From Mesostigma viride (Eukaryota; Streptophyta; Mesostigmatophyceae; Mesostigmatales; Mesostigmataceae), in assembly GCA_009746045.1 (NCBI GenBank), contig RPFO01001984.1, forward strand, positions 24,128 through 88,127: a stretch of 64,000 nt of DNA, given 5' to 3'. This document shows, one piece after another, positions 45,055 through 53,689 of the stretch (the first letter of the stretch is position 1; each line of letters begins with the position of its first letter). The position numbers and the translations under genes are program-made. The notes under the pieces are model-generated. The model did not search any database. It saw nothing but the letters and a program-made list of their open reading frames with translations, and was not told the origin of the DNA.

Positions 45055-46193
45055 CACATGTTTATTCATTCCGAACGCCCGGACTCTCGGCTAAACCGAG
45101 ATTTGTGCAGACTTTTATTGGGTAGCTCCGGGCATGATGGTGCCTGCAAATAGCGTAAGGCGTGACCGTGGCTATTGCTACGGTATGCTGTATTTTCCTG
45201 GAAATGGCCTCTGCCACCGGCTCAATGGTGCTTGCAGGCGTAAGTATATCGTGTTTCTACCTAGTTTCTGCCAGTTTTCCACTTATTTCTACCGACCTCT
45301 GCCCAGCCTCTCTAAGACCGCCATCCTACTCGACGTTGCTTGCATCAGTGTCAGCCATAGCAGGTTGCAGTTGTGCAGTATGTAGGTGCTGTATACGTCG
45401 TCAAGCCGTGCATATATCGTGAGGATTGGATGTTGATGGTTTATACTGCGTTGATTGTGCAAGAAGATCAGCTAGGTGCCCATAATCATGGTGTATAATC
45501 ATGTGTTGTTAGCATCTTGCCACCATTTGCTAGCATGCATTCCAGCGTCATCTTTGCCTGCATGTAAGCTCATGGATCACTCAACCTATCCAAGCCTTGC
45601 ATTACACGTGCCTCTTTCTTTCAGTATTGCACGCGTTATGGAATGACAACCCAGCACCTCCGTTCCCACGAGGCATGTGCTCAACACGTTGTGAGAGTGG
45701 ATGATGCTTTGGCTATGGCTGCCTGATTCAGTCATATTAGGTCATCCAGTCATGATGTTTGATGCATGTTTGATGCTGTATAACTTATACAACACCTATT
45801 TTCAACGTTTTGACCCTCCAAGCTCTATGGCCCCGTTTATGGGGCTTGTGGCGTTGCGTCATGTTGTGAAGGGCTCTCATTTTTCCCACTGTGTTGTACT
45901 GCGTTGTAATTGTGATGCTAATGAAAAATAGCTCCAGTGGCCCAATGGGCCTGAGTTTTGTTTCACAGAGCCTGCATATGTTGCCCATAGCTTGTGCAAG
46001 AAGCCAGATTTTTTTCATGAACCATTTGTGAATAAGCACATGACTTGTGACCTAGGGTCAAGAAATCGCGGTCATGGTCAGACCCCCCTGTATTCAAACC
46101 AGTGTATCTCTCTAATGAATTAGCATTTTGTAGGTATGAGTAGCTCAAAAAATCCTTTGATTTATGGGCTTTCAGGAAAGTATATACATGACC
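45055..46193. other. Interior of the TTAA element, non-coding
   Basis: Unique interior sequence. From about 45630 it matches 24200-24745 of the smaller copy (shared words ATGATGCTTTGGCTATGGCTGC and TGACCTAGGGTCA are short anchors). Contains no credible gene. Confidence 0.7.
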
Positions 46194-46203
46194 ATGAAAA
46201 AAA

Positions 46204-46396
46204 AAACCCTTACCCGGGCATAGCGTGATAGACCATGAGGGTGCGGGTGCCCTGGTGCACCTAGAGCAGGGGTAGCTTACATTCCCACCCTTGCATGAAG
46301 TAGCCTAGAATGTATTAAAAGCCATATGCCCCTTCTCAGGGCTATGTGCTACATCTACTCCCAACGGAGTGATGTTGATAATTAATTAATTAATTA
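46204..46396 (+). mobile_element. LINE-A 3' fragment, 10-bp target duplication
   Basis: Plus-oriented, only the last ~190 bp of the family, with hairpin ACTCCCAACGGAGT and (TAAT)n tail, flanked by ATGAAAAAAA at 46194-46203 and 46397-46406. Inserted in the right part of the TTAA element. Confidence 0.88.
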
Positions 46397-46483
46397 ATGA
46401 AAAAAATTTCCTTAGGTGCTATACGCGTTCTAAAAAAAGCTTACAACGCGATATATCGCGTTGTAATTAAAAAAACACGGGTT

Positions 46484-47215
46484 AAGGTCCTCGTCCTGCC
46501 TGTTCAAGATTACGTATATGGGGCCGAGACGTGGACCCTCATGACCGACCTGGCCCGCAAGCTGGAGGGCGCGGTCACCAACATGCTGCGATCCATTTTC
46601 AGAGTAGGATATGCTGATCATGTCCGCAAGGAGGACCTGTACCTTGGCAAGCCATATATCAAGGATCAAGACAACCAGCGCAGGCCAGAAATCGGGAGAA
46701 TCCGGACCATGGTAGCTCAAGCCTGCCGTTATCTTGTCCGCGTGTTCGAGTCGTTCAGGATGATGAAGATGAATGGTGATGGAAATGTGTATCCTTGTGC
46801 ATTGAAATTATGGCTGGCTTACGTGTAGAGCGACTAGATGACCTAGACGGTGGGGCCGGAAACACCATACATCACCAAGCCATTAAGCAGCGGCGCCTGC
46901 AGCTAGTAGGGCACGCGTACCTAGCTCGCACTGCAACCAGGTAGATCGACACCTCTCACGTGGGCCCCCCGCGGGACTGCGCCCAGCTCAGCCTGGCCGG
47001 CACCTCCTGACGTGGGCCGGGCCCCGTGATGTTAGACGCCGCAAGGCCCGTGCAACTTCAAAGAACAGCTAGTAGAGTTTATGGGGGGCCTAGGCCTAGC
47101 TCTCCGTGATTTGGAAAAAGATGATGGACAAGGCCAAGTGGGCCCAGGCCATAGAGGACAACGAGCCCCCCCCCGTGTAAGCGCCCGCGTGTGCAAACAT
47201 ACGGGAAGCACGTAC
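46484..47215 (+). pseudogene. LINE-B reverse-transcriptase C-terminus
   Basis: Open to 46828 ([54 protein letters not shown]). It then decays, with ERLDDLDGGAGNTIHHQAIK and RRLQLVGHAYLARTA still readable in another frame. It is equivalent to the region after the polymerase domain in LINE-A (KVLVLTVLTYGAEAWTLPPK). Function lost. Confidence 0.85.
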
Positions 47216-47317
47216 GCCAGACAGGTCCCCTAGGGTAGAGTTGTTGTTGATAGATTTTGTATATAGATGTTGTAGATAGCTGTACGTTGTAGATAGCTTA
47301 GACCGGTAGGACTGTTT

Positions 47318-47454
47318 GCACCCATCCATCCATCCATCCATCCATCCATCCATCCATCCATCCATCCATCCATCCATCCATCCATCCATCCATCCATCCA
47401 TCCATCCATCCATCCATCCATCCATCCATCCATCCATCCATCCATCCATCCATC
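47318..47454 (+). repeat. (CATC)n tetranucleotide array
   Basis: About 34 copies of CATC at the LINE-B 3' end. Shorter versions (3-5 copies) sit at the same place in the copies at 32461 and 35758, and on the other strand at 55994-56158, so the array grew from a block inside the element. Confidence 0.97.
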
Positions 47455-47460
47455 ACTATA

Positions 47461-47961
47461 CTTTTCGTACGAGGGTGGTAAAAAGCATCCGAGGCGTAAA
47501 TTACGAGGTCTTATCTTACTACCTAGATCCGAGGCGTGAGATCCAACGCCGTAATCATTACTACGTAGGATGATATGGTAGTAATTTTACTAGCCGTAAG
47601 TAAGAGTAACGTTACGACTGCACATCTTTGGTAGTACATTACCGACAGAGTAAATTACCGCGACGGGTCTTGGTTGGTAATCTACCACCTGTAGATTAGG
47701 TGCCAGTGATCCGATGCTGTAAGATACGTTTCAGTAAGTTACTTCGGGGATCTTTGCCTGTACACGGCCAGATGGATAATTATATTGTAATGGAGAAGTG
47801 GGAGAACGTGCGTGTCTATTAGCAAATGCAGCGAAATATAAAAATGTAGTTATCAGCCTTTTTCGCCTATTCAGCAGTTGTCGTTGTCGGCCGTTGTCAT
47901 TAAGCGGCTATAGATTATGTGTGCTGGGGCCGGTGAAAAGACGCTAGCAAAGTTCGTCTGA
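47461..47961. other. No gene; upstream of a small gene
   Basis: Contains loosely repeated GAGGCGTAAATTAC / GAGGCGTGAGATCC words near 47490-47540 and many GTAA/TTAC words. Nothing recognised. Confidence 0.5.
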
Positions 47962-48769
47962 ATGGCGTCCAATAGAGGGGATTTTATTCTTAGTGGATTG
48001 TTGGACGAGGAGAAGGCGAGGTTGCTGGCGGAGAATGCGAAAGAGCAGAGGGAAGCAGCGGAAGCCGTGCGTGGAAGATGAGGTAACGGGATGGAGTGTG
48101 GGCCCTGGCTTCTGGTTATGAAATGATGGCGGTTGCAGGCCAGCCGTGCTCGCTGGTAATGGGTGCGTGGTGTTGAAATCCAAGTTCTGCGCGTATTCTG
48201 TTTTTTGGTCAATGATTGAAGGGATGTCGCCTTGTTTTATTTTTGTGCATCTGCGTCCCGTCGTGACTGCCTCGTCATGGACGCCCAGGGGTAGAAGTTC
48301 GAACGAGGGAATGATTTTTCAAACGCCTGGATATGTTATGATAGTACGAATAAATGGTAATGGGTAGAGGCGGCCAAAATTTTGTTGGAAGTGTGCCAAC
48401 GCCGCACATACGACTTGAACAACCCTAGGTATCTTAGGAAAAGGAAACACGGATACGTCGGAGTGGAGGAAGAGGAAGACGATGACGATGGTGAAGACGG
48501 AGAGGTTTACAATGGAGGCCTTGAGAATGGGGAGACATTGAATCAGGAGAGCAGGGTAGCGGTGAGTGGCCCGTCATGAATTACATTGTGGTTGCAGTTG
48601 TTAGCGAGGCGTGTTGATTGCTTCTTGCCGCGGGTAATCGCTAGCGCGCATAACCTTCTTTTTTCAACAGGTGTTCTGGTGCATTGACTGCCGCAAAGCA
48701 ATTAATGGGACTGATTATGTGCCTATCATGCCGTTTGGGAATCATACATTGCCAACATTTCGTGTTTAG
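47962..48769 (+). CDS. Small acidic protein with Cys-x2-Cys segment (three exons)
   Basis: Family not recognised. Exons 47962-48066, 48370-48561 and 48671-48769 join in phase 0 (131 aa) through GTGCGT and GTGAGT donors and AG acceptors. Exon 1 (MASNRGDFILSGLLDEEKAR, then Ala/Glu-rich helix) leads into exon 2 (LLEVCQRRTYDLNNPRYL, KRKHG, then a long Asp/Glu run). Exon 3 begins VFWCIDCRKAINGTDYVP and reaches TAG after TFRV. In the same frame past the stop comes KARLQKHIQHRTSQVLKACL, so the C-x2-C may once have paired with H-x2-H as a zinc finger of BED-like spacing. That part is inference. Boundaries are plausible, not certain. Confidence 0.5.
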
Positions 48770-49929
48770 AAGGCGCGCCTTCAGAAGCATATTCAGCACC
48801 GCACGAGCCAGGTGCTGAAGGCGTGCTTGGAGAGGAAGGGTATAAAGTGCGCATGACCGCATCGAAGAAGAAGAAGCAGCAGGAATCGGGCAAGACCATG
48901 ATAACCGAGCCAGGATTGGCTTTCGTGCATGCAGTACATGGTGCGGCGCAGGCAGTGAATGCTGCATCGATTGCAGCGGTGCAGCCTGTGGCCATGGCGG
49001 TGCAGGGCGCGGGTCCTGAAGTGTGGGCGTTGGCGAAGCAGATTCACGATGCTGTCATGGCCACGTTGTGAAGCCAAGGAATGGGTGTTGGTTCCAGTCA
49101 GGTGCCTCGCCCGGAGGAAGCTTTTCTGCTGTAAGCAGAGGTGCGGCATCAAGCATTTGCAATCGCCATGAGAGCAGTGGAGATGTCTGCGGCATTGGGA
49201 GATCTGCAGACAATTGCAGGAGGACATTGTGCGGTACGCTTGTAGGGTGTATGCTGTGTTGTTCCGCTCGCTAATGGACATGTGCCCCTGTAACCTCTTC
49301 CAGGCTACTATCTCCTATACACCTCTTCAGGCTTGAAAAGTAAATTGCTGTACGGTTCACAATTGGCATGGCTTGACATGCACGCGTCCTTGACTGTGGT
49401 GTGCATGGGTTTGGGGTTTAGCGGTTTACATCAGACTCAGCTGTGTATCTGCTTAATCAGCCGACGTGTCACATGGGGACAGCAACGGCGCTGGGATGCA
49501 GCCCGGTGTGAATGCGAGTAAATTACGCGCTGTCATGCATGACGGATGGGGCGTGGAAGCCACGACCCACGTTTTTGTGTGTGCACGGGGGGGCTAGGGT
49601 GCCAGTCCTTGTGTTGCTGCCATCCATATGGGCATGGATATGCGGGAAGCTTTCCCCGTACCCATACTTAATGATGCATGGACTGGTTGTGTCAGCCAAG
49701 GGTTTAGCTGTCGTGGGTTTGCTGACTGATCATGGCAGGCTGCTAGGCTGGTGCTAGAACAGCCATAGCGCGGTTACTGCTATGTCTTGCCCGTGCTAAC
49801 TGATGCTGCTGCCATGCGTGGAGCGCGAATCGTCCCGTGAGGAGAAGGAGGAGGCGGGGCCGGTGCACCCACGGGCAGGGCCGGAGAAGAAGGAGGCGGA
49901 GCACCCAGTGTGGGAGAAGGAGAAGGCGG
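48770..49929. other. Weak coding remnants
   Basis: An 82-codon plus frame at 48823-49071 (TASKKKKQQESGKTMITEPG, then Ala/Val-rich) may be a last exon of the preceding gene in another frame. No splice join could be fixed. The remainder up to 49929 holds nothing recognised. Confidence 0.35.
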
Positions 49930-50110
49930 GGAAGCACTGAAGCTCCACCCCATGTCAGGCCTCTAGTATAGGTGCCAGTTAACTAAACCCATGCACGTGC
50001 AGGTTGTAGCTCAGAATGTATTAAAAATCATATGCCCCTTTGCAGGTATATATGTGTAACAGTGACATGTGTAACAGTGACTCCCAACGGATCTATGTTC
50101 CTAATTTATT
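49930..50110 (+). mobile_element. LINE-A 3' fragment, diverged
   Basis: Family-A words GTATTAAAAATCATATGCCCC and a CTCCCAACGGAT hairpin remnant are readable, followed by a decayed AT-rich tail. Confidence 0.6.
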
Positions 50111-50236
50111 AAATTCTTACTGAATAATTGTTGTCTTTATGAACCCATGAAGAGCAAAGCCCGGTGGGGAGTACATGTAACGCATTACCACGAGAAGGGG
50201 TCCCCACACCGCACTTCTTCGCTCTCTAGCTGTTCC

Positions 50237-50485
50237 TATGCAGAACAAGAAGAGGTGGATGACCAATGTCCCGGCTGACACGCCAGCCCCTGTGGGCAAG
50301 CCCCCTCCCCCAAAGCGGAAGGGGCGCTTTGGGGAGAAGTGTAGTTAGGATTTTGTAGACTAGATAGGTTAGAGTTACCTTATTTCGATGTCGCGGCTTG
50401 ACCCACCTCCACCCATTCAGCAAGGAATATGTGCTACATCATCTCCCAACGGAGGCATGTTATAATTTTATTTGATAGGTTAATG
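50237..50485 (+). mobile_element. LINE-A 3' end with last codons of ORF2
   Basis: 50237-50347 reads MQNKKRW...VGKPPPPKRKGRFGEKCS and stop, equivalent to MQDKTRW...VGKPPPPKRRRRFDE of the copy at 42903-44732. It is followed by the 3' UTR (AGTTAGGATTTTGTAGACTAG), ATATGTGCTACAT, a CTCCCAACGGAG hairpin and an AT-rich tail. It is the same family in the other orientation. Confidence 0.85.
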
Positions 50486-51072
50486 TAGTGTCTTGGGGCA
50501 TGATGCAGATGAGATTTGTAACTTCCGTGTAATTATGTTTCTAAAGAGATTAGCATAGTACTATAAACATGCCCATGCGCATGACACGCAAGTACTTACG
50601 GACTTCCACCAGACCTGGCAATAAACAAGCATTTGATGGGATGGACCCAGCGATACATAATGGCGTGCATGCATAAAAAATATACACTATGCATGGCCCA
50701 ATGGGCATGCATTAAAGTAATTACCAATGATAGCCGAGTACCTCCTATCTCATCCCATGTGGCGTCAGTCACAGACGACCTGAAAATAAAACAGTAGACA
50801 TAACTGAAAGCTCTTGTCAAAAGATATTGGCACTGTCAATAGGTGGTAACAACAAGACCACGACAGGCCAAGGGAAAGGCCGACATGAGAGCACTGAAGC
50901 TAAACCGGCAGGCCGGGCCACAATTAACCCTCCAGCACCAAAGTGCCACTGCATCATGTAAGACAAGCCTGAGATATGGACCAAGTCTCCCCCCACAAGA
51001 AATGTCCCACAGGTAACAACCACCAGCAACTCGATCACAGCTGACTGAAACGCATCCACAAAGACTGGTGTT
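50486..51072. other. No gene recognised
   Basis: Sequence 3' of the minus-strand gene that follows. Short minus ORFs at 50596-50820 and 50817-51059 look hydrophobic, but no start or family is supported. Confidence 0.45.
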
Positions 51073-52317
51073 CTAGATACGAGTAACCACTTTCACGCCC
51101 ATGAGGGTCGGGACGGCACTCCGACTGATAGTGTAGAGCCACCGGCCACACTCGCCCAGAAAGCGTCCTGCCTGCCCATACGTGTTCTGGGTAGACCGCC
51201 CAAATCGATTGCCGTCGCGCATGCACGTTGTCCGTGCCTCCTCAACCAGGTGCGACCCTCTTCCACGCAGCAGCCGCAACGTGCAGGGCTCCTGCAACCG
51301 CTCTTTAAGGACGTTGGTAGCCGCTGGGTGCGTCAACAAGACGGCGCCGGCGAGAACCACGGGATCAAGTGTAGGCATGGACTCCAGCAAAGTTGCCCAC
51401 CCTGCACGATCCCAATAGTCCCTAGTATGCCCCGCGGACTCCCACCCCTCTCCCCAAGCCTGGCAGCTGGTGAAGACCACAATGCTGTACAGACCCCACA
51501 TGATCGGCGACTGCCATACGTGGTTCCACTCTGCCACGAGCTGCCTCTCCATTTCCTCTGGGGGCAGCAGGTCGTGGCCGCGCCTTTCGTCTTCATGTTG
51601 CCGCCACTGGGCAACGTATTCCATGCTCCACTGACTGCCCAGGTCTGCGGGAATGTCGCGAAGCGAGAACAAGTTCCCCAGGCAGGTGGGAGGCTGCCGG
51701 CGCAGACGCGACTTCACATCCGACATGAGCTTGCGAAATGTGGTGCCGTATGCCTCCAGGGTGGATGCAGACAGCTCCAACGTGATGCTGTTATTCCTGA
51801 TGGGATTAGCCCGGGTGGGATCGAATAAGGTGCCAGTGATGAGCATGCGCGTAGGTGCTGCGATGTCGTCAATAGGGCCGTACTCTGCCTCCAAATGCTC
51901 CGCCTCCCTCCAATGAATACCGGTCTTGATCTGCCACTTGTGCTGCTGCACTATCAAACGCACTTCTTTGCTCATTACGCTGACCCTCGCGCGTTCCAGG
52001 GGGCCGAGTAGGTCAACAATGCACCCGAGGATTCCGGGCTCCATATCTTGGCCGAACCATGCCGGCTCATCAGGCCTGTGCTGGTCAGCAACCCTCATGC
52101 GGTGTAATCGTCCGGCAATGCTCTTCTGCGATAAGGACAGATTCTCGGTTACCGTTGCCAAATCGCAATGGGTCCGCAAAAATTCTTCGACTACCGCCGG
52201 CAACGACTCCGTCGAATACAGTGTCCCTCCCGACCGGAATGACTCCTCCGAGTCGGAGGGATAGGATCCCGTATCCGCCGAGCTCATGGGGGACCGCTCC
52301 CCTGTATCATTCGACAT
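51073..52317 (-). CDS. 414-aa protein of unknown family, intronless
   Basis: An uninterrupted frame from ATG at 52317 (MSNDTGERSPMSSADTGSYP) to TAG at 51073. The first 50 residues are Ser/Asp-rich and probably disordered. A basic, His-rich middle (SIAGRLHRMRVADQHR) precedes a likely globular part (LGCIVDLLGPLERARVSVMS; WQIKTGIHWREAEHLEAEYG; DPVVLAGAVLLTHPAATNVL). It ends in a basic stretch. The frame is open 10 codons upstream of the ATG but only from GTG. No domain was recognised. Upstream, 300 bp away, starts an 86-bp array (52622-53090) also found before the oxygenase at 63 kb. The lack of introns contrasts with VPS39. Confidence 0.7.
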   Translation of the reverse strand: MSNDTGERSPMSSADTGSYPSDSEESFRSGGTLYSTESLPAVVEEFLRTHCDLATVTENLSLSQKSIAGRLHRMRVADQHRPDEPAWFGQDMEPGILGCIVDLLGPLERARVSVMSKEVRLIVQQHKWQIKTGIHWREAEHLEAEYGPIDDIAAPTRMLITGTLFDPTRANPIRNNSITLELSASTLEAYGTTFRKLMSDVKSRLRRQPPTCLGNLFSLRDIPADLGSQWSMEYVAQWRQHEDERRGHDLLPPEEMERQLVAEWNHVWQSPIMWGLYSIVVFTSCQAWGEGWESAGHTRDYWDRAGWATLLESMPTLDPVVLAGAVLLTHPAATNVLKERLQEPCTLRLLRGRGSHLVEEARTTCMRDGNRFGRSTQNTYGQAGRFLGECGRWLYTISRSAVPTLMGVKVVTRI

Positions 52318-52621
52318 GTCCGCTAATGCAAAGGCTGCCGCCTGCACCTGAGATGTCTGCGGGAGTGTTCACGCCGCGATACAGTTAGTTAGTCACTATG
52401 CGAGGAAAAATGGACTCGTAAAAGTTATGTCGTCGTTCGACTTGAGAACCGGGTGGTGAGATTTGCGGGAAAAAGCCTGTTGTAGTAGTTGTTGTTGTAT
52501 GTCCACGCCGCACATGGGCAGCAGAGATTTGTGTGGGAAGGAGGGTGCATGGTGATATTCTGCCACACCTAATGTGCAATGATGCACGCGGTTTAGTGCA
52601 ATAGCGGGTCGACAGCGGGTC

Positions 52622-53090
52622 GCTGCATTCCTGCCGTGGGAAGGAGGGAGGTGGTACACAAATACCGTACAGGTGGTACACAACTGCAGCCAGCACAACA
52701 GCGAGTCGCTGCGTACCTGCCGTGGGAAGGAGCGGGGTGGTACACAAAAACCGTACAGGTGGTACACAACTGCAGCCAGGACAACAGCGGGTCGCTGCGT
52801 ACCTGCCGTGGGAAGGAGCGGGGTGGTACACAAAAACCGTACAGGTGGTACACAACTGCAGCCAGGACAACAGCGGTCGCTGCGTACCTGCCGTGGGAAG
52901 GAGGGGGTGGTACACAAAACCGTACAGGTGGTACACAACTGCAGCCAGGACAACAGCGAGTCGCTGCGTACCTGCCGTGGGAAGGAGGGGGTGGTACACA
53001 AAACCGTACAGGTGGTACACAACTGCAGCCAGCACAACAGCGAGTCGCTGCGTACCTGCCGTGGGAAGGAGGGGGGTGCTACACAAATAT
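52622..53090 (-). repeat. 86-bp array upstream of the 414-aa gene
   Basis: Six units of 84-86 bp, each with CCTGCCGTGGGAAGGA, GGTGGTACACAAA, CCGTACAGGTGGTACAC and CTGCAGCCAG. On the strand of the downstream gene (minus) it reads exactly as the array at 62433-62868 reads on plus, and both end 130-310 bp before an ATG. ORFs through it (Arg/Tyr/Thr-rich) are repeat artefacts. Confidence 0.95.
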
Positions 53091-53597
53091 CCGACCTATA
53101 TATTAGCGATAGCCGCCGCCTATTAAACAGGTCCTATTCATCACGAGCGTCAACGCCCCGTCATCGCCCCGTCATCGCCCGGCCGAGGGCCTTAACCTGT
53201 TAACTGTTTATTCGGAGTAATAGTCAACGACCTATACTACCAATAGCTGCCGCATATCAAACATCGGTTTTTCATCGGGCCCGTCGAGGGCGATGACGGT
53301 GACGGTCGTCACCGTCATCGCCCTCGACGGGCCAACATCTAAACTCTTCTCTTAATCAACAAACTATATTACCAATAGCCGGTGCCTATCAAACAGGTTC
53401 TATTCATCACGCGCGTGAACGCCCCGTCATCGCCCCGTCATCGCCCTGGCGAGGGCCAACCTCTTAACTCTTTATTCGGAGTAATAAAAAACGGCCTATA
53501 TTGTCAATAGCTGCCGCCTATCAACCAGGTCCGTTTCATCACGCCCGTCGAGGGCGATGACGGTGACGGCCGTCACCGTCATCGCCCTGCCGGCATT
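53091..53597 (+). repeat. ~130-bp repeats with alternating palindromes
   Basis: Four related units begin near 53091, 53228, 53361 and 53491 (CCTATA-TAxxAATAGCCGCC, GGTCCTATTCATCACG, TTTATTCGGAGTAATA). Units 1 and 3 have CCCCGTCATCGCCCCGTCAT in the core. Units 2 and 4 have a GC-rich palindrome instead: 26-bp perfect arms around 4 bp (53278-53333) and a 38-bp perfect palindrome (53551-53588). It lies just upstream of the kinase start. Confidence 0.92.
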
Positions 53598-53689
53598 GCC
53601 ATACAAGAAGAAGCTCTCGATCCTAGGTATAGACTACCTCGTGTATCATCGTAATTCACGGACATCGACATCATTCATACCTACCGACG

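Larger units (their letters stand above)
41964..46481. mobile_element. TTAA-flanked piggyBac-like DNA element, 4,518 bp (nested)
   Basis: Bounded by TTAA at 41960-41963 and 46482-46485. It starts CCCGTGTTTTTTTACAACGC and ends ...AAAAAACACGGG, with inverted termini that each hold the palindrome CAACGCGATAxATCGCGTTG. Taking the element out with one TTAA restores the LINE-B frame exactly. Three LINE-A insertions account for 2,781 bp including target duplications, leaving about 1,737 bp of own sequence, non-coding. The right ~560 bp resembles the smaller copy in VPS39 (23871-24917). TTAA targeting is typical of piggyBac-like elements (family knowledge); no transposase is present to confirm it. 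Confidence 0.9.
41764..47460 (+). mobile_element. LINE-B copy, 5'-truncated and split by a DNA element
   Basis: Two pieces, 41764-41963 and 46482-47460, are parts of one element. The first encodes a reverse-transcriptase C-terminal region (YRDRVTLLGSLLPSCEADVD; RISLAWHALRPY), equivalent to YRDRFKLLGSWLPDTADDVD-type sequence of LINE-A. The second continues LVLPVQDYVYGAETWTL. The break falls between Leu-Phe and Lys-Val-Leu-Val-Leu, precisely at a TTAA. The 3' end has VGPGHRGQ-type remnants, the GATGTTGTAGATAGC region and a long (CATC)n block. Confidence 0.85.

Noticed and set aside
45045-45069. Extending the LINE-A ORF to a Met at 45069
   Set aside because: Bases right of 45044 belong to the target duplication and the interrupted host element, so the Met is not part of the LINE.
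47096-47573. Met-Asp-Gly-Trp and Ile-His-Pro-Ser repeat proteins, also at 55912-56345
   Set aside because: Translations of the CATC/GGAT microsatellite in LINE-B ends.
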